Positions 1-11,084 are shown, counted from the first letter of the stretch. The stretch is DNA of 64,000 nucleotides from Metallyticus violacea (GCA_030762175.1 CM060846.1:303772512-303836511); one strand, 5' to 3'. Notes: generated by a model from the letters alone, not told the origin. Translations and numbers: made by a program.

Positions 1-149
1 ACTTAGAATTTACACATTCTAATATCTTTCAACATAGAATTGCTGTTTCCAAGCATACCAAAAGAAAAACTCCAAATGATATATTCTTTTATCCACATAA
101 AAGAATACATCAAACTAACAAAAATTTGCATAAACTAAGCCTATTTTAC

Positions 150-1370
150 TTTCAAAGGAAAATTTTATAAACAACAAGCAGGACTTACAAAGGTCAGTCC
201 CTTATCTCCATTTCTAGCTAACCTCTTCATGATCAGATTTGAAACACACATCAACACGGCTTTTCCATACATATTTAACGTATGGTACAGATATGTTGAC
301 AATATATTTGCCATAGTTAACAAAAAACTCATTTATTATATCTTAAAGCTTTTGAATATACAAGATAGAAACATATCATTAATATTACTGTGTGATTTAG
401 TTGAACTCTACACTCTTAATGCTTCACTTGTCATAATATATATGATTGGCTTAACTGTGCAAGTTCCAATTTACATTTTAATTAGAAACATATCATGTAC
501 ATGTGAAACAGAAACAGATAACATGTTACCATTCTTGGATATTAAAATAATGAAACATCAAGGAAATCTGGAATTTGGAATACACAGAAAGAATACACAT
601 GTAGATAATGACATCAAAGCTGATAATTTTAAACCTTCAGTGCACAAACATGCAGTTATCAACAGTTTAACACACCAGCTAGTTAACCTACAAATCAGCA
701 AAGAAGAATATTTTAATGAATAGAAACAAATAGAAGAAACAGCCATTAAAAATGGTTTTAAAAAGAACTAGTACACAAAAAGGTGCAGAAATTCAAGAGA
801 CAAAAACATATCAAAGAAGCTACAACACTTTCAGCAAGAAAAGTTGAGCTTAAAAAAATTCACATGTCATCCTTGGGCTACAAAAAATTTCAGAACATTC
901 TAAAAGATTTTAATATCGAGTTGGCACTATTAATAGATTTAATGTTAAAAATCTACTGATAGACAATGTTAATGACAGTATTCCACAAGAGAAAAAAAGC
1001 AGGTATTTACAAAATAAATTGTGCAGAATGTGAAAAAAATCTACATTGGAAAAACAAAGAGAAGCATGGGCACATGGTTAAAGGAACATTTCAGGAACAT
1101 AAAGTACGAGAAAATAGAGAAATCAGCTGTAGCATATCATTTTGGACAGAAAATCACAACATAGTGAATAATGCAAAATTATTAAAATCAGTACAAGGAC
1201 CTACAGAACTAGCAACTTGGGAGAAAATCTGCATCTACAAATACAAAATCATTCTAATGAACTTCGACACTGTTGGCGATGAAAACATAAACTACAAGTT
1301 TATCAGATCGCCACTAGAGCAGAATACACATTCCCACAGTTTAATGAATTATCCGACAGTTGAATTTTAG
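150..1370 (+). pseudogene. PLE reverse transcriptase plus GIY-YIG endonuclease, decayed
   Basis: The RT part reads SPLSPFLANLFMIRFE then YRYVDNIFAI (the catalytic YVDD box, here YVDN) and LPFLDIKI. After stops near 721-770 the frame resumes with [13 protein letters not shown], the GIY motif with its CxxC insert; the YIG motif is damaged (HWKNK) and the C-terminal TWEKICIYKYK remains. Such proteins reverse-transcribe the element RNA and nick the target. The change of the second catalytic Asp, plus stops and frameshifts, make this copy inactive. A 103-bp insertion sits inside the RT. Confidence 0.85.
380..482 (+). mobile_element. 103-bp PLE-terminus fragment inserted with 14-bp target duplication
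   Basis: The 14-mer TAGAAACATATCAT occurs at 366-379 and 483-496. Between them lies a foldback made of PLE terminal sequence: an inverted copy of the AAGAGTGTGTAGTTCAAC module joined to GTGCAAGTTCCAATTTACA. Other PLE copies (for example the minus-strand one at 11785-12081) lack this insert at the same RT position. Insert plus duplication is 117 bp, a multiple of three, so the frame stays open. Confidence 0.75.
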
Positions 1371-1430
1371 CCTGGCTGATGAAAAGAGCAAAATGTTCTT
1401 GAAACTGGTTCTATATATTATGACAAGTAA
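1362..1430 (+). ncRNA. Hammerhead-ribozyme-like motif, PLE-A end
   Basis: Canonical CTGATGA core (1376-1382), stem II AAGAGC/GTTCTT, GAAA (1401-1404), CTGG as stem III and TT before the predicted cleavage (after 1410). Stem I can start with TGG against CTA. All core bases known to be needed are present. Confidence 0.65.
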
Positions 1431-1499
1431 GTGAAGCATTAAGAGTGCATCGTTCAATTAAATCATACCATATCAATTAAAAGAGTGTTAGTTTGACTC

Positions 1500-2340
1500 A
1501 ATCTAACAATGATCTTATTACATAATTGTAAGTAGTTTTGCTTTTAATCTACCTAAGACAATTTCCAATTATGCTTTATATTCTTCAAGTACTAATTGCT
1601 ATCACTGTTTTGCTCAGTGATACAGACATCACTGCAAACAACTTATTTTCCACATAGAATTTCAAATGCTCAGTTACCTAAACACCTTCTTGGTGTAAAG
1701 TAGCCCAATTACTGAATTACTATGTGATTTTTCTGATGTTTGCTTATCATTTTTTTATATTAGCAGAGGTAAGTTGTCACACATCATCCTTCATTCATAA
1801 ACATTGAGAAGCTGTCACTATATTTAAGTGTGTGTGTCCTTTTCCAAAATATTTGTATATAACTGTCATATTCTTGCATTTCACTTAATTATTTTAATAA
1901 ATAAGTCTCCTCCAATAAATTAGGTAACAAAATAATTGCATTTACTATAAATGATCCATTACGAGGTTTCATCGTTTGTGAATTCATGAACTTAGAGTGT
2001 TTCAATGTATTTATTTTTAAATAAAGAACCATTTACAATTTTCTGGCAACTCATAAAAACAATCTAAGCATCTCACTCTCAATACATATATTTGGTGATA
2101 TTTCTTCAAATAATACCTTATAGACTACAGTTTAAAATTGCATGTTCTCAGTTTTCACATTGAGAACATGCTACAATGGAAAAGTCAAATGTGAGTATAA
2201 CAGCATTTTTACAAGCAACAGATTTTCAGTTTTGCAATATGTAGCAGTAAATAGAAATAAGAGAGGGGAAACATTCTCAAAGTTCAACAATGCAACATTA
2301 ATTACATTAAAGCACAGGGTGAAGAAAGTGAATCAATCAA
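1500..2340. other. AT-rich sequence, nothing recognised
   Basis: Between the PLE-A end and the LINE ORF1 relic. No frame, RNA or repeat family could be supported. Confidence 0.5.
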
Positions 2341-2870
2341 GCAGAACACATGAACAATGAAAACCTCTACAACCAGAAGAAGTGAAAGGAAAATTATAAT
2401 AATAGGGGACAATCATACAAGAGATTGTGCATCAAAACTAAACACAAACTTAAAAAAGCAAGAAATTGAGGCTTATAGTGCTCAGAAGCCTGGCCTACGT
2501 ATGAATGCCATTACAGAATTGGTAAAACAAGAAATCAGCAACTTGATAAATGATGTGGTAATGATCCGAGTTCAAAGATCATTACAAAAATAATACTGAC
2601 CATGGTCAAAGCTGTTTACAGAGATTTGTAGCAAGAAATGTGTACATGCTCTTCATAGATATCTCAGCAGGAACTCTTGTGTAAACAAAGAGGTTATAGT
2701 TTACAACAGAAAATGACAGAAAAGAATGAAATTATAGAGACATATGCATATAATTAATTCAGAAGTAAACAGAAAGCATTTTACTAACATGGTTTGCATA
2801 TGAATACTACTGAAAAAGAGGAAGCAGAAAAAGAAATAGTATGCCATTAAAAGTACCTATTATGAGAAAA
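2340..2870 (+). pseudogene. LINE-A ORF1 relic with SGNH-hydrolase-like segment
   Basis: KIIIIGDNHTRDCASKLN (from 2390) followed by KPGLRMNAITE resembles the GDSxTRG...KPGA pattern of esterase/SGNH-like domains carried by many insect non-LTR retrotransposons; the usual Ser of GDS is Asn here. A C-terminal echo of the domain (NRKHFTNM...) is readable with frameshifts to about 2830. Presumed nucleic-acid or membrane role of such ORFs is not settled. Inactive. Confidence 0.5.
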
Positions 2871-2920
2871 GAAAATGACGAGCAGTGAAGAGATACCTAC
2901 ATCACCACATAACCAAGGGA

Positions 2921-3204
2921 ATGAATGAATAGTGTTTAATGCCCGTTTTTGCTACAGAGGCACCACAGGCGATGGATACTGATGATACATGAGATGAAAT
3001 TATATCTTGGGAAAGGATTTATTTTTAAGGAAGGAATCATTCCAGGCCTAAATTTGGGGTACCTCTCCGGCATTTACCATTTATGAGGACTGAGGAAAAC
3101 CTGGAAAAAACCTCAGTCAGAGAGGACGGTCCTGGCAGTATTCAAACCCAGACCTCCCGCCCACAAGTCCATGCCTTAATGACCTCGGCCACCTGTGGCA
3201 GTCT
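2921..3204 (-). mobile_element. SINE family 1 copy
   Basis: tRNA-derived SINE, 5' end at the right: box A-like TGGCCGAGGTC, box B-like GGTTTGAATAC, then the family body and ATTAAACACTATT end. Perfect 13-bp target duplication CATAACCAAGGGA at 2908-2920 and 3205-3217. Confidence 0.9.
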
Positions 3205-3859
3205 CATAACCAAGGGAGAAAATTGAACCAGCCCAGGGAGAAACCATACTAGAGAATACAACTTCATTAAGAACAAAGAAGATTCCCATTCAACTGCAAG
3301 ATTTTTATGTCCAAATGGAGCTTCACAAGAAATTGCACGCACCATCAGGGTAAATAATCATGGAACCTTTACTATACATGTAGGGTGAGGCATTTGTACT
3401 ATCGCAGTCATTTTCTTCTGAAATGAAGGCGAAAATCAAAAAAGGTTTTAGACTTTTAATTTGAATCCTCTTACAGGGACAGAAGATAGTGACCTTAACT
3501 CATCCTTGAATTGCCATTCTCAATGACATTTCAAGGTAAAATTGATTTTTTCAAATGGAATGGTGTATTTTCTTTTCTGGGAATGGAAAGAGCATTCAAT
3601 TTTCAGATTAAAAGTTCTAGCACATATATCAGCTAGGGGTGATAGATGATGTGATATTAGACAAATAACACAGCAAATGTTTTTCGCTCACTTTCACTTC
3701 TCCATCTTTTATTTTGTTATTGCTATGAATGAAACTAGTTTGTTTACACACAGAAGCCCATTTTTTGACATTGGTACACAAATGAGTGCTCATTATTGCC
3801 AATTCAAACTTAAAGGACATTATTCTCAGTCAGTTTCACTTCATTTTTCAATCATGGAT

Positions 3860-4262
3860 GTTCAATACATGATCAACAAAAGGATTGATATGATTTACAT
3901 TTATGATAAAGCTCATAAGAATGCTAGAGCAGCTTGCAACTTGTACAGAGATTGATATCCTGAAAAGAGGCAGCCATCCGTTAGAAATTTTCAATGACTT
4001 GCAAACTTAATCTCCAAAACTATCGAATGAGAAGTGCTACTGGAGAAAATTCATAAGTCACTGTATTAGCTGCAGTTGCTGCTAATCATCACTGAAATTC
4101 CTATCAACTGGAACGTGATTTGGGAATCTCTCAAACAAGACAGATTAAGCATCACAAATACCACCCATATCACATTAGCCTACGTCAAGCCCTTCATGGG
4201 GATGATTTTCAGAGGCTTGTTGAATTTTGCCAATAGATCTACTACAAATTTAAAATGGTAAC
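3860..4262 (+). pseudogene. Transposon protein relic with DUF4817-like N-terminal HTH
   Basis: MIYIYDKAHKNARAACNLY followed by RYPEKRQPSVRNFQ matches the pattern MxxIYGEAxxNxRxAxxLYxxRYPxRRxP of DUF4817 proteins, which abound in insect DNA transposons related to IS630/Tc1-mariner. Later pieces (ITEIPINWNVIW, TNTTHITLAYVKPF) fit the second HTH region with stops between. Inactive; the DDE domain is not recognisable. Confidence 0.55.
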
Positions 4263-4545
4263 TACCCCACAGGTGGCTGAGGTCATTTAGGCACGGACTC
4301 GTGATCGGGAGGTCTGGGATTCGAATCCTGCCAGGACTGTCCTCCGTGGCTGAGGTTTTTTCCCAGTTTTTCTCAATCCTCATAAATGGCAAATGCCGGG
4401 AAGGTACCCTAAACTTAGGCCTGGAACATTTCCTTCCTTAAAAATCCTTTTCTAATATATCATTTCATCTCATATATCATCAGTGCCCACCGCCTGTGGT
4501 GCCTCAGTAGTAAAAACAGGCATTAAACACTATTAAAAAAAAAGG
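4263..4545 (+). mobile_element. SINE family 1 copy inside the foldback transposon
   Basis: Full-length: box A TGGCTGAGGTCATTTAGGC, box B GATTCGAATCC, body, GGCATTAAACACTATT and poly-A. It is inserted next to a GGTAACT repeat seen on both sides (short target duplication), so it is younger than its host transposon. Confidence 0.88.
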
Positions 4546-4889
4546 TAACTTTTCCAACATATGTAAATTGATGCCCGCAAAATGAGAGTGAAATACATTT
4601 GCTGGCTTATTTGTCTAATATCATATCACCTATCACTCCTAGCTGATAGATGTGCTAGAACTTTTATCCTGGAAATTGAATATTCATTCCATTCCATTTG
4701 AAAAAATCAATTTGACCTTTAAATGACATTGAGAATGGCATGTAAAGGAAGAGTTAAGGTCACTATCTTCTGTCCCCCTAGGAGCACTTCAAATTTTGTT
4801 TGAAGTATATTTTGATTTTTCCCTTTGTTTTGGAGGAAAATTACTGCGACACTGTGAATGTCTCACTCTTGTATGTAAGCTTTTTGGTA

Positions 4890-6620
4890 ACTCTACAAAA
4901 ACAAAAGTCTTGTTTTATAGCATCAGCATTTTCAGTGTTTCAGAAATGAAATATTTTATCTAAATAATCAGTAATGAATTGCAAAATGTGGATGTTCTAT
5001 GTTTTACTGAGCATTGGCAGCAGGAAAACAAGATAACGTATCTTAAGATGGGAAATTTTGAACTTGCAAGCTTATTTTGCCAGAAATCCTATATAAATGG
5101 ATGTTGTGCCACATATGTTAAAAACATTTAAAATATAAAGTCAACATACTAACAAATGTCCTAAACCTAGAAAAGGCATTTGAATAGATAGTAGCAGAAA
5201 TAAAATATTCTAAAATCTGATTAATAGCAGTTTGTATTTACATACTGCCTGATGGTTATTTGAAAATTTTCTTTGAAAATTGTGAAATATTTTTAAATGC
5301 ACAAAAAAATAAAGGTAAGCCACTAATACTATATGGGGATTCAAACATAAACTTCCTAATTAATGATATCGATGTGTCTGAATTTTGATTACTACATCTT
5401 ACCTATAATGTGGTTGAAACTATCATAACTGCCACTCATATAACATCCATGGCCCAAACATATTTTGACCAAATAATAGTTGACAGTGGATGTTTTCCAC
5501 ATAGAGCTGAAAACATAAACGTGCATATTTCAGGTCACAATGCAATTTTTCTTCACCTGCATGTAATGAAAAATGATCATGCATATACCAATAAATTTGT
5601 CAATCACAAAAGAAGTTTTAGCTCAGAAAATATTGATTATTTTAAATATATTCTCCAGAATGAAAACTGAAATAATGTAGATAAAAATCATTGAAATTCA
5701 TATGTATTATAAATATTGTGTTGCCATTGTTTCCTATTAAAGTTATATAGTACCACCTAAAAGATTCAAAGTCGCAAAATGAATAACAAGGGGAATTATA
5801 ATTTCATATAATAGGAAAAGAGATTTATGTAAACTTTGTTAACTTATAAATAATCCTGATCTTAAATGATATTATAATATTTGCAGTAACATCTTAAAAA
5901 ATGTTATGGACAAGACAAAATTGAATTACAACAGAGATTTCATTACAGCAGAAGAAAATAAAGGAAAAGCAATGTGGAAAAATGTAGGAAAGAAGTAGGG
6001 AAAGCTTCATGCCCAGAATATAAAATAAAATAATCTCTAATGGGACATTAATCACAAGTATACATGAAGTTGCAGCAATATTTAACACCTATTTTGGAAA
6101 TGTTTAAGAAAATTTAGGAACTGGAACATTATATAATCAACAAACAAGCTATCGCCAGAAAGAAAACATTAATATGATTTTCTTAACACCTGCGACCAAA
6201 CAAGAAATTCCCAAAGTAATTTTTAATCTAAAAAGGAGCTTTGTATATGGTATTGATGATATATCATATACTGTTGTTAAAAGGTGTGTATTCTTATTAA
6301 CAAAACCAATGATTGAAATTATTAATTTATTGCTCTCTACAGGTAAATTTCCAGAAATAAATATTTAAGATAGCAAAGATTTGTCTGATGTTCAAAAAAG
6401 GTGAAAGAATAAATTTTCAAAACTACAGGCCTATTTCTCTGTTATCAGTATTCTCTAAAATACCTGAAAAAATTATGTACAGCAGACTAATTCTATTCCT
6501 GGAATCTAATAAAATGCTATCAAAATCTCAGTTTGGGTTTAGAAAGAACAAGGGAATAAATAATGCAATACAGTTAAATAAATTAAATAAATTGTTTAAA
6601 TTGATACACTATGGGTAACT
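4890..6620 (+). pseudogene. LINE-A endonuclease and N-terminal reverse transcriptase
   Basis: APE-type endonuclease remnants: YCLPDGY near 5240, GDSNINFL near 5335, LTYNVVETIITATHITSMAQ (5398-5460) and HISGHNA (5524-5544), the usual SDH box changed. RT begins about 6180 (VIFNLKRSFVYGIDDISYTVVK) and reaches KKGERINFQNYRPISLLSVF and QFGFRKNKG (6391-6555). Typical of Jockey/CR1-type non-LTR elements. Stops and frameshifts throughout. The 3' half continues at 9790 after PLE insertions. Confidence 0.75.
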
Positions 6621-6649
6621 TATTTACACACTTCACTTAAAATATTTTC

Positions 6650-6705
6650 CTAAGTTGGAACAATGTTTCGCGAACCAGCATTCCCATCCTCAGCCGTTGA
6701 CCCAG
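6650..6705 (-). ncRNA. Hammerhead-like motif, left arm of palindrome
   Basis: Minus strand: CTGAGGA core (6693-6687), stem II GGGAA...TTCGC region, GAAA (6669-6666). CUGANGA and GAAA are intact; the stem III/cleavage side is degenerate. Confidence 0.45.
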
Positions 6706-6964
6706 TGGTTTCTGATGCTCATGTTGGTTCTTGTAAGTTGTTGTGTGAACTGTGGTGACCTCTGGTGGATCTGAAATGAATCTAGAAAGGTGATCCCACG
6801 GCGGAAGGTCAAAATTCATAATTTAACTTAAAATATCATAAAATCGCTATGAGTTTCAACCTTCCGCCGTGGGATCGCCTTTCTAGATTCATTTCAGATC
6901 CACCAGAGGTCACCACAGTTCACACAACAACTTACAAGGAACCAACACAAGCATCAGAAACCAC

Positions 6965-7020
6965 TGGGTCAATGGCTGAGGATGGGAACGCTGGTTCTCG
7001 AAACATATTAAGAAAATATA
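6965..7020 (+). ncRNA. Hammerhead-like motif, right arm of palindrome
   Basis: CTGAGGA core (6976-6982), stem II GGGAAC...GTTCTC, GAAA (7000-7003), then CATATT, a weak stem III and cleavage side. Confidence 0.45.
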
Positions 7021-7201
7021 TTAAGTGAAGTGTGTAAATAAGTTACCCATAGTGTATCATTTTAAATATAATTGCTTCACTGTAAACAGCTTCAAAAATT
7101 ATACATATAAATAAATTGTACTTATGAAGATGCTGACAATGGAGAGGTAACATATCCTACATTCATTTTGCTTACACTAAACTCCACTTACATGAAACTA
7201 A

Positions 7202-7245
7202 GACATGTTTTGGGAGTAATCACTCCCATCTTCAGTTGTTGACTG
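7202..7245 (-). ncRNA. Hammerhead-like motif with damaged GAAA
   Basis: Minus strand CTGAAGA (7235-7229), stem II GGGAGT/ACTCCC, then AAAA in place of GAAA, stem III CATG, cleavage TC. The lost G12 should abolish activity. Confidence 0.4.
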
Positions 7246-7339
7246 ACAACTATTACACAAAATGATGGCTGGATACCCAGATGCTTCTGTGGCGGTGTCT
7301 GGTGGTTGTAGTAGAAAACTTGCTGAGTTCTTCCATAGG

Positions 7340-7905
7340 AGGAAAATCAAAGTTCATTAAATTTTCTTTATTTTTTATGATGAAAATTTATTACCAAGCA
7401 GATAGTTCCATTGGGTTGTGAAGCTGTTTCAGCAGATTAATCTCTGGTTTAATTTCATGAGTCTTGGTTCAAAAGTGAGTTGCTATCGCTGATTCATCAA
7501 CCTGCTTCAACAAATATTCCTAAAGTGTTCTATTCTCCGAATTTCCAAATTTCTCTTCATTTTTACAATGTACCTCTGATCACAATCTGCACATTTGATT
7601 TCATAAATTCCTGATTTCTGTTCTGTTGGTATAGTGTCTTTTACCGTCCAACTTAATAAATTCTTGATATTATATTTGTTCTATGGGGCTAACATTATTC
7701 TACGTTCTTTGAAAAGCTTCTTATATTTGTTGTGGTAAGTTGGATGGTATGTGAAACTTTTGAATTGATATCTTTTCTTAGTGTTCTTCAGTGTAGAATC
7801 TTCCCCAATCGATTTTTGTCTTTTAAAATTATTGATAATTTTTTTTACTTTGTCTTTTTTGAAACCATTGGTTATAGCTGTCATTATCTGTTGGTATTGT
7901 AATAT
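7340..7905 (-). pseudogene. PLE RT C-terminus and GIY-YIG endonuclease, decayed
   Basis: Minus-strand frame with RIMLAP, FTYHPTYHNKYKKLFKE and upstream MTAITNGFKKDKVKK is the connector between RT and GIY-YIG. The GIY part ([16 protein letters not shown]) is readable below 7680 after a stop. Inactive by stops and a frameshift. It matches the plus arm very closely, so the inversion is recent relative to other copies. Confidence 0.75.
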
Positions 7906-7928
7906 GTACTCTGTTTTTTTTTTATGTT

Positions 7929-8223
7929 GGGCCTGGTGGTGTAGTGGTTACCATACTTGCCTCCTGAACCCAAGATCGCGGGTTCGAACCCGGCCAGGAC
8001 AGATGGATTTTTTTGGGCGTAAAAAAATCCTAAGTATGGCTTCCTTCAGAAGGGAAGTAAAAATATGGGTCTCGTGTTATACATTTACGGCACAAAAAAG
8101 AGCCTCAAGCCTGAAAGAGAGGCCTCTGAGCAAAATATGTCAGCCGTTTCACGCCCTGAGTTGCATGGGATGCTGATGACCTGAGATGTTAAAGAGCATT
8201 CGTAAATAAATCAATCAAAAAAA
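7929..8223 (+). mobile_element. SINE family 2 copy
   Basis: tRNA-derived: box A TGGTGTAGTGGTTA, box B GGTTCGAACCC, family body and a TAAATAAATCAATCAAAA tail. Flanked by GTACTCT repeats (7905 side and 8227 side) inside the PLE, a likely target duplication. Confidence 0.9.
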
Positions 8224-8439
8224 AAGTACTCTATTTCTGTGAGAGGGATGTTGGTTAGTCTGTGTGCCAAGCTATGAAACACTGCATATTTATGTGGAAT
8301 GGGATTATAACTATGATTTTTATGTAAATTTCAACATAGCAGAAATTCTCAAACATTTTGATTTGGCATTTATGTAAGTTTCACCATCAAAAATTCATTT
8401 GTTTTAATCGAAAAACTTAAAAATAGCACAATTACAGCA

Positions 8440-9640
8440 GAAGATATAATGGTGTCATTTAACATAAAGGCCTTATTCCCAAGTATACCAACAGAGAAGC
8501 TTTTGCACATGTTAAAGACATGGTTAACATCCTTAAATTTACTTACAGAAGAAATAGAAGACTTTTTGAAACTTACTATTTGCATTCAACAAAATTTCTT
8601 CAGTTTCAACCAGAGATATTACCAATAAGTTTCTGGCCTAGCTATGGGAAACCCTTGTCTCCATTTCTAGCAGATTTATTCATGAGTTTCTTTGAAATAC
8701 ATGGTATAGATATAGGTATGTGGATGACATATTTGCAATAATACTGGCAAAACATTAAATAGATGCTCTGAAACTTCGTAATCTACAATATAAATCTGTA
8801 CAATTTACCATAGAAGAAGAGAGGAATGGTTGGCTCCCATTCCTAGATTTAAAAATCATAAGAAATTGAGATTGTTTAAACTTTGGAATTCACAGAAAAG
8901 AAACACACACAGAAATTTACATAAAAAATTATAGTTATAATCCCATTCCAAATAAATATACAGTGTTCCACAGCTTGGCACACAGACTAACCAACATCCC
9001 TCTCACAGAAACAGAGTACAAATTACAATACCAACAGATAATATGGACAGCTATAACCAATGGTTTCAAAAAAGACAAAGTAAAAAAAATTATCAATAAT
9101 TTTAAAAGACAAAAATCAATTGAGGAAGATGCTACACTGAAGAACACTAAGAAAAGATATCAATTCAAAAGTTTCACATACCATCCAACTTACCACAACA
9201 AATTTAAGAAGCTTTTCAAAGAACGTAGAATAATGTTAGCCCCATAGAACAAATATAATATCAAGAATTTATTAAGTTGGACGGTAAAAGACACTATACC
9301 AACAGAACAGAAATCAGGAATTTATGAAATCAAATGTGCAGATTGTGATCAGAGGTACATAGGAAAAATGAAGAGAAATTTGGAAATTCGGAGAATAGAA
9401 CACTTTAGGAATATTTGTTGAAGCAGGTTGATAAATCAGCGATAGCTACTCACTTTTGGACCAAGACTCATGAAATTAAACCAGAGATTAATCTGCTGAA
9501 ACAGCTTCACAACCCAATGGAACTATCTGCTTGGTAAAAATTTTTCATCATAAAAAATAAAGAAAATTTAATGAATTTTCCTCCTATGAATGAACTCAGC
9601 AAGTTCCCTATTACGACCATCAGTTACCGCCACAGAAGCA
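8440..9640 (+). pseudogene. PLE reverse transcriptase and GIY-YIG endonuclease, decayed
   Basis: RT motif FNIKALFPSIPTEKL (8458-8502), then GLAMGNPLSPFLADLFMS (frame-shifted near 8650), LPFLDLKI (near 8840) and a long open stretch 8963-9247 with [21 protein letters not shown] motif [11 protein letters not shown] and YIGK follow the stop at 9245. Several stops and frameshifts, so inactive. It serves as the fullest map of the element's protein in this window. Confidence 0.8.
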
Positions 9641-9675
9641 TCTGGGTATCCAACCACCATTTTGTGTAACAGTAG

Positions 9676-9735
9676 TCAGTCAACAACTGAAGATGGGAGT
9701 GATTACTCCCAAAACATGTCCTAGTTTTATGTAAG
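9676..9735 (+). ncRNA. Hammerhead-like motif with damaged GAAA
   Basis: CTGAAGA (9687-9693), stem II GGGAGT/ACTCCC, AAAA for GAAA, stem III CATG, TC. Same G12 loss as in the minus arm at 7202-7245. Confidence 0.4.
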
Positions 9736-9789
9736 TGGAGTTTAGTGTAAGCAAGTGGAATACATAATTGTAGAATGGAATACAGTCCT

Positions 9790-11010
9790 TTACTGAGTCA
9801 ATATTTCAAGAGAAAGGTATCGGAGAATTTTCCTGGGTCTAATTAAAGCATTTGATATGGTAAATCATGAAATCCTAGTTAACACACTGGATCACTTTGG
9901 CATAAGGGGGATAGCAAAACATAGGTTTATTTCTTATTTAAGTAATAGAGTCATTGAAATGAATTCTTTGAAATCAAACTGCTTTGTCATGAAACATGAT
10001 GTACCTCAGCGGTCAACTCTGGGCCCTGTACTTTTTCTTTTATACATAAATGACCAACTTACCCCAAACCAAAACTGTGTTATTTGTTGACAACACAAAT
10101 ATCATACTTAACGACACCAATAAAAATGACTTGCAATTAAAAACCATACAGACTTATAGCAGATTGGAACAATGGTTATTGAGTAATAAACGAAATTATA
10201 TGCCAATAAAATTATTCATGCATTTCAGTAAGCAAAATCTTAGTGATTATGCCAAAATCAATTTAAACCATACTACAATTCAAGAAGCAGAGCACACAAA
10301 ATTTCTAGGTATGTGAATTAACTCAATTTTGTCATGGGATCACCATATAGACCATTTAGCTTCAAAATTGTGCACTGTTATGCATTTCAAATCCTGTCTA
10401 AAGTTTTGCCATTTGAAGCTTTAAAATTGGTGTACTATTAATAGTTACACACACTATTATCACATAATTTCATGCACAGTGTCATCAAAATTTAAGCATA
10501 TCTTATTATTACAAAAAAGAATAGCAAAAACCACGATGAATTTACCAATTGGTTCAGGAAGTTTTCAAAGAACTATTTGTTTTAAATTTAATGTTTCAAC
10601 CTAACAAAATACTCATATGTTGAGCTAAAATATTGATGATACTAAATTATTAGGACTATATATTCACAAGACATTTATTTATAATACCCATATTGAGAAA
10701 CTAGCGACAAAACTTAGTCCAAAACTATCCGTTCTGAGATACTTGAGTAAGCACGTCCCTGCACATCCAGGATCATTTACTTTGCCCTTATCCATTCTTT
10801 CATAGATATGGAATTGAAATATGGGATAATACTTTAAAATTTAATAAAAATACAATATTCATCTTTCAAAAAAGGGTTATGCGATATTTGGGTAATTTGA
10901 AACAAACTGATTCTTGTAGAAACATGTTTATGCAACTAAAAATACTTACTCCATCCTTCATTTAAGAACTTTCAAAAAATAAGACATTTTTAAAAAATTC
11001 TGTTGGAACT
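9790..11010 (+). pseudogene. LINE-A reverse transcriptase, C-terminal half
   Basis: Continues the element interrupted at 6620. Readable: KAFDMVNHEILVNTLDHFGI (9849-9905), VPQRSTLGPVLFLLYIND (10001-10050), the catalytic box as FVDNTN (FADDTN in relatives), and KFLGM with the usual post-RT region. A second stretch (YGIEIWDNTLKFNKNTIFIF, then QKRVMRYLG and SCRNMF) ends near 10960. Multiple frameshifts; the second catalytic Asp is lost. Confidence 0.75.
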
Positions 11011-11084
11011 CACACAGTACATTGTTAAATGTAAATTATAATTAATCTGTTGTTTAACAGACTATTATGCTTCACTTACTTTTA

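Larger units (their letters stand above)
1..1500 (+). mobile_element. Penelope-like element copy A (runs in from the left edge)
   Basis: Reverse transcriptase sequence, a linker, a GIY-YIG endonuclease region and a terminal repeat with a hammerhead-like core occur in the order typical of Penelope-like elements. The 3' terminal module (TAAGAGTG...TTCAA, about 1438-1460) recurs at other PLE ends in the window. The 5' part lies outside the window. Confidence 0.85.
3370..4885 (+). mobile_element. Foldback DNA transposon with about 300-bp inverted ends
   Basis: The left arm (about 3370-3690) and right arm (about 4585-4885) are inverted copies. Shared blocks include ACAGAAGATAGTGACCTTAA, TGTCTAATATCA and ATTGATTTTTTCAAATGGAA. 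The arms enclose a relic of a transposase-type protein, interrupted by a SINE. Precise ends and target duplication are not resolved. Confidence 0.7.
6598..7072. mobile_element. ORF-less inverted hammerhead pair (PLE-derived palindrome)
   Basis: Arms 6598-6823 and about 6857-7072 are inverted copies running from ATACACTATGGGTAACTTAT to CCTTCCGCCGTGGGATC, around a spacer of about 35 bp. Each arm carries only the last PLE codons (PPWDHLSRFISDPPEVTT), a hammerhead-like core and a terminal module. No RT or GIY-YIG. It is inserted in LINE-A. Confidence 0.8.
7120..8325 (-). mobile_element. Penelope-like copy B', minus arm of an inverted dimer
   Basis: Inverted copy of the 3' half of PLE-B (8330-9790), joined head to head near 8325-8330. 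Carries the terminal module, a hammerhead-like motif (7202-7245) and frames matching PLE-B codon by codon (for example [20 protein letters not shown]). Interrupted by a SINE at 7929-8223. Confidence 0.85.
8330..9790 (+). mobile_element. Penelope-like copy B, plus arm of the inverted dimer
   Basis: Contains RT core, RT thumb, GIY-YIG region, hammerhead-like motif and terminal module in order. Longest PLE copy in the window at the RT side. Confidence 0.85.

Noticed and set aside
7929..8010. tRNA gene by box A and box B (also at 12641, 4263 and 59780)
   Set aside because: The tRNA-like heads lack a proper acceptor stem and are always followed by the same repeat body and A-rich tail with target duplications, so they are SINEs.
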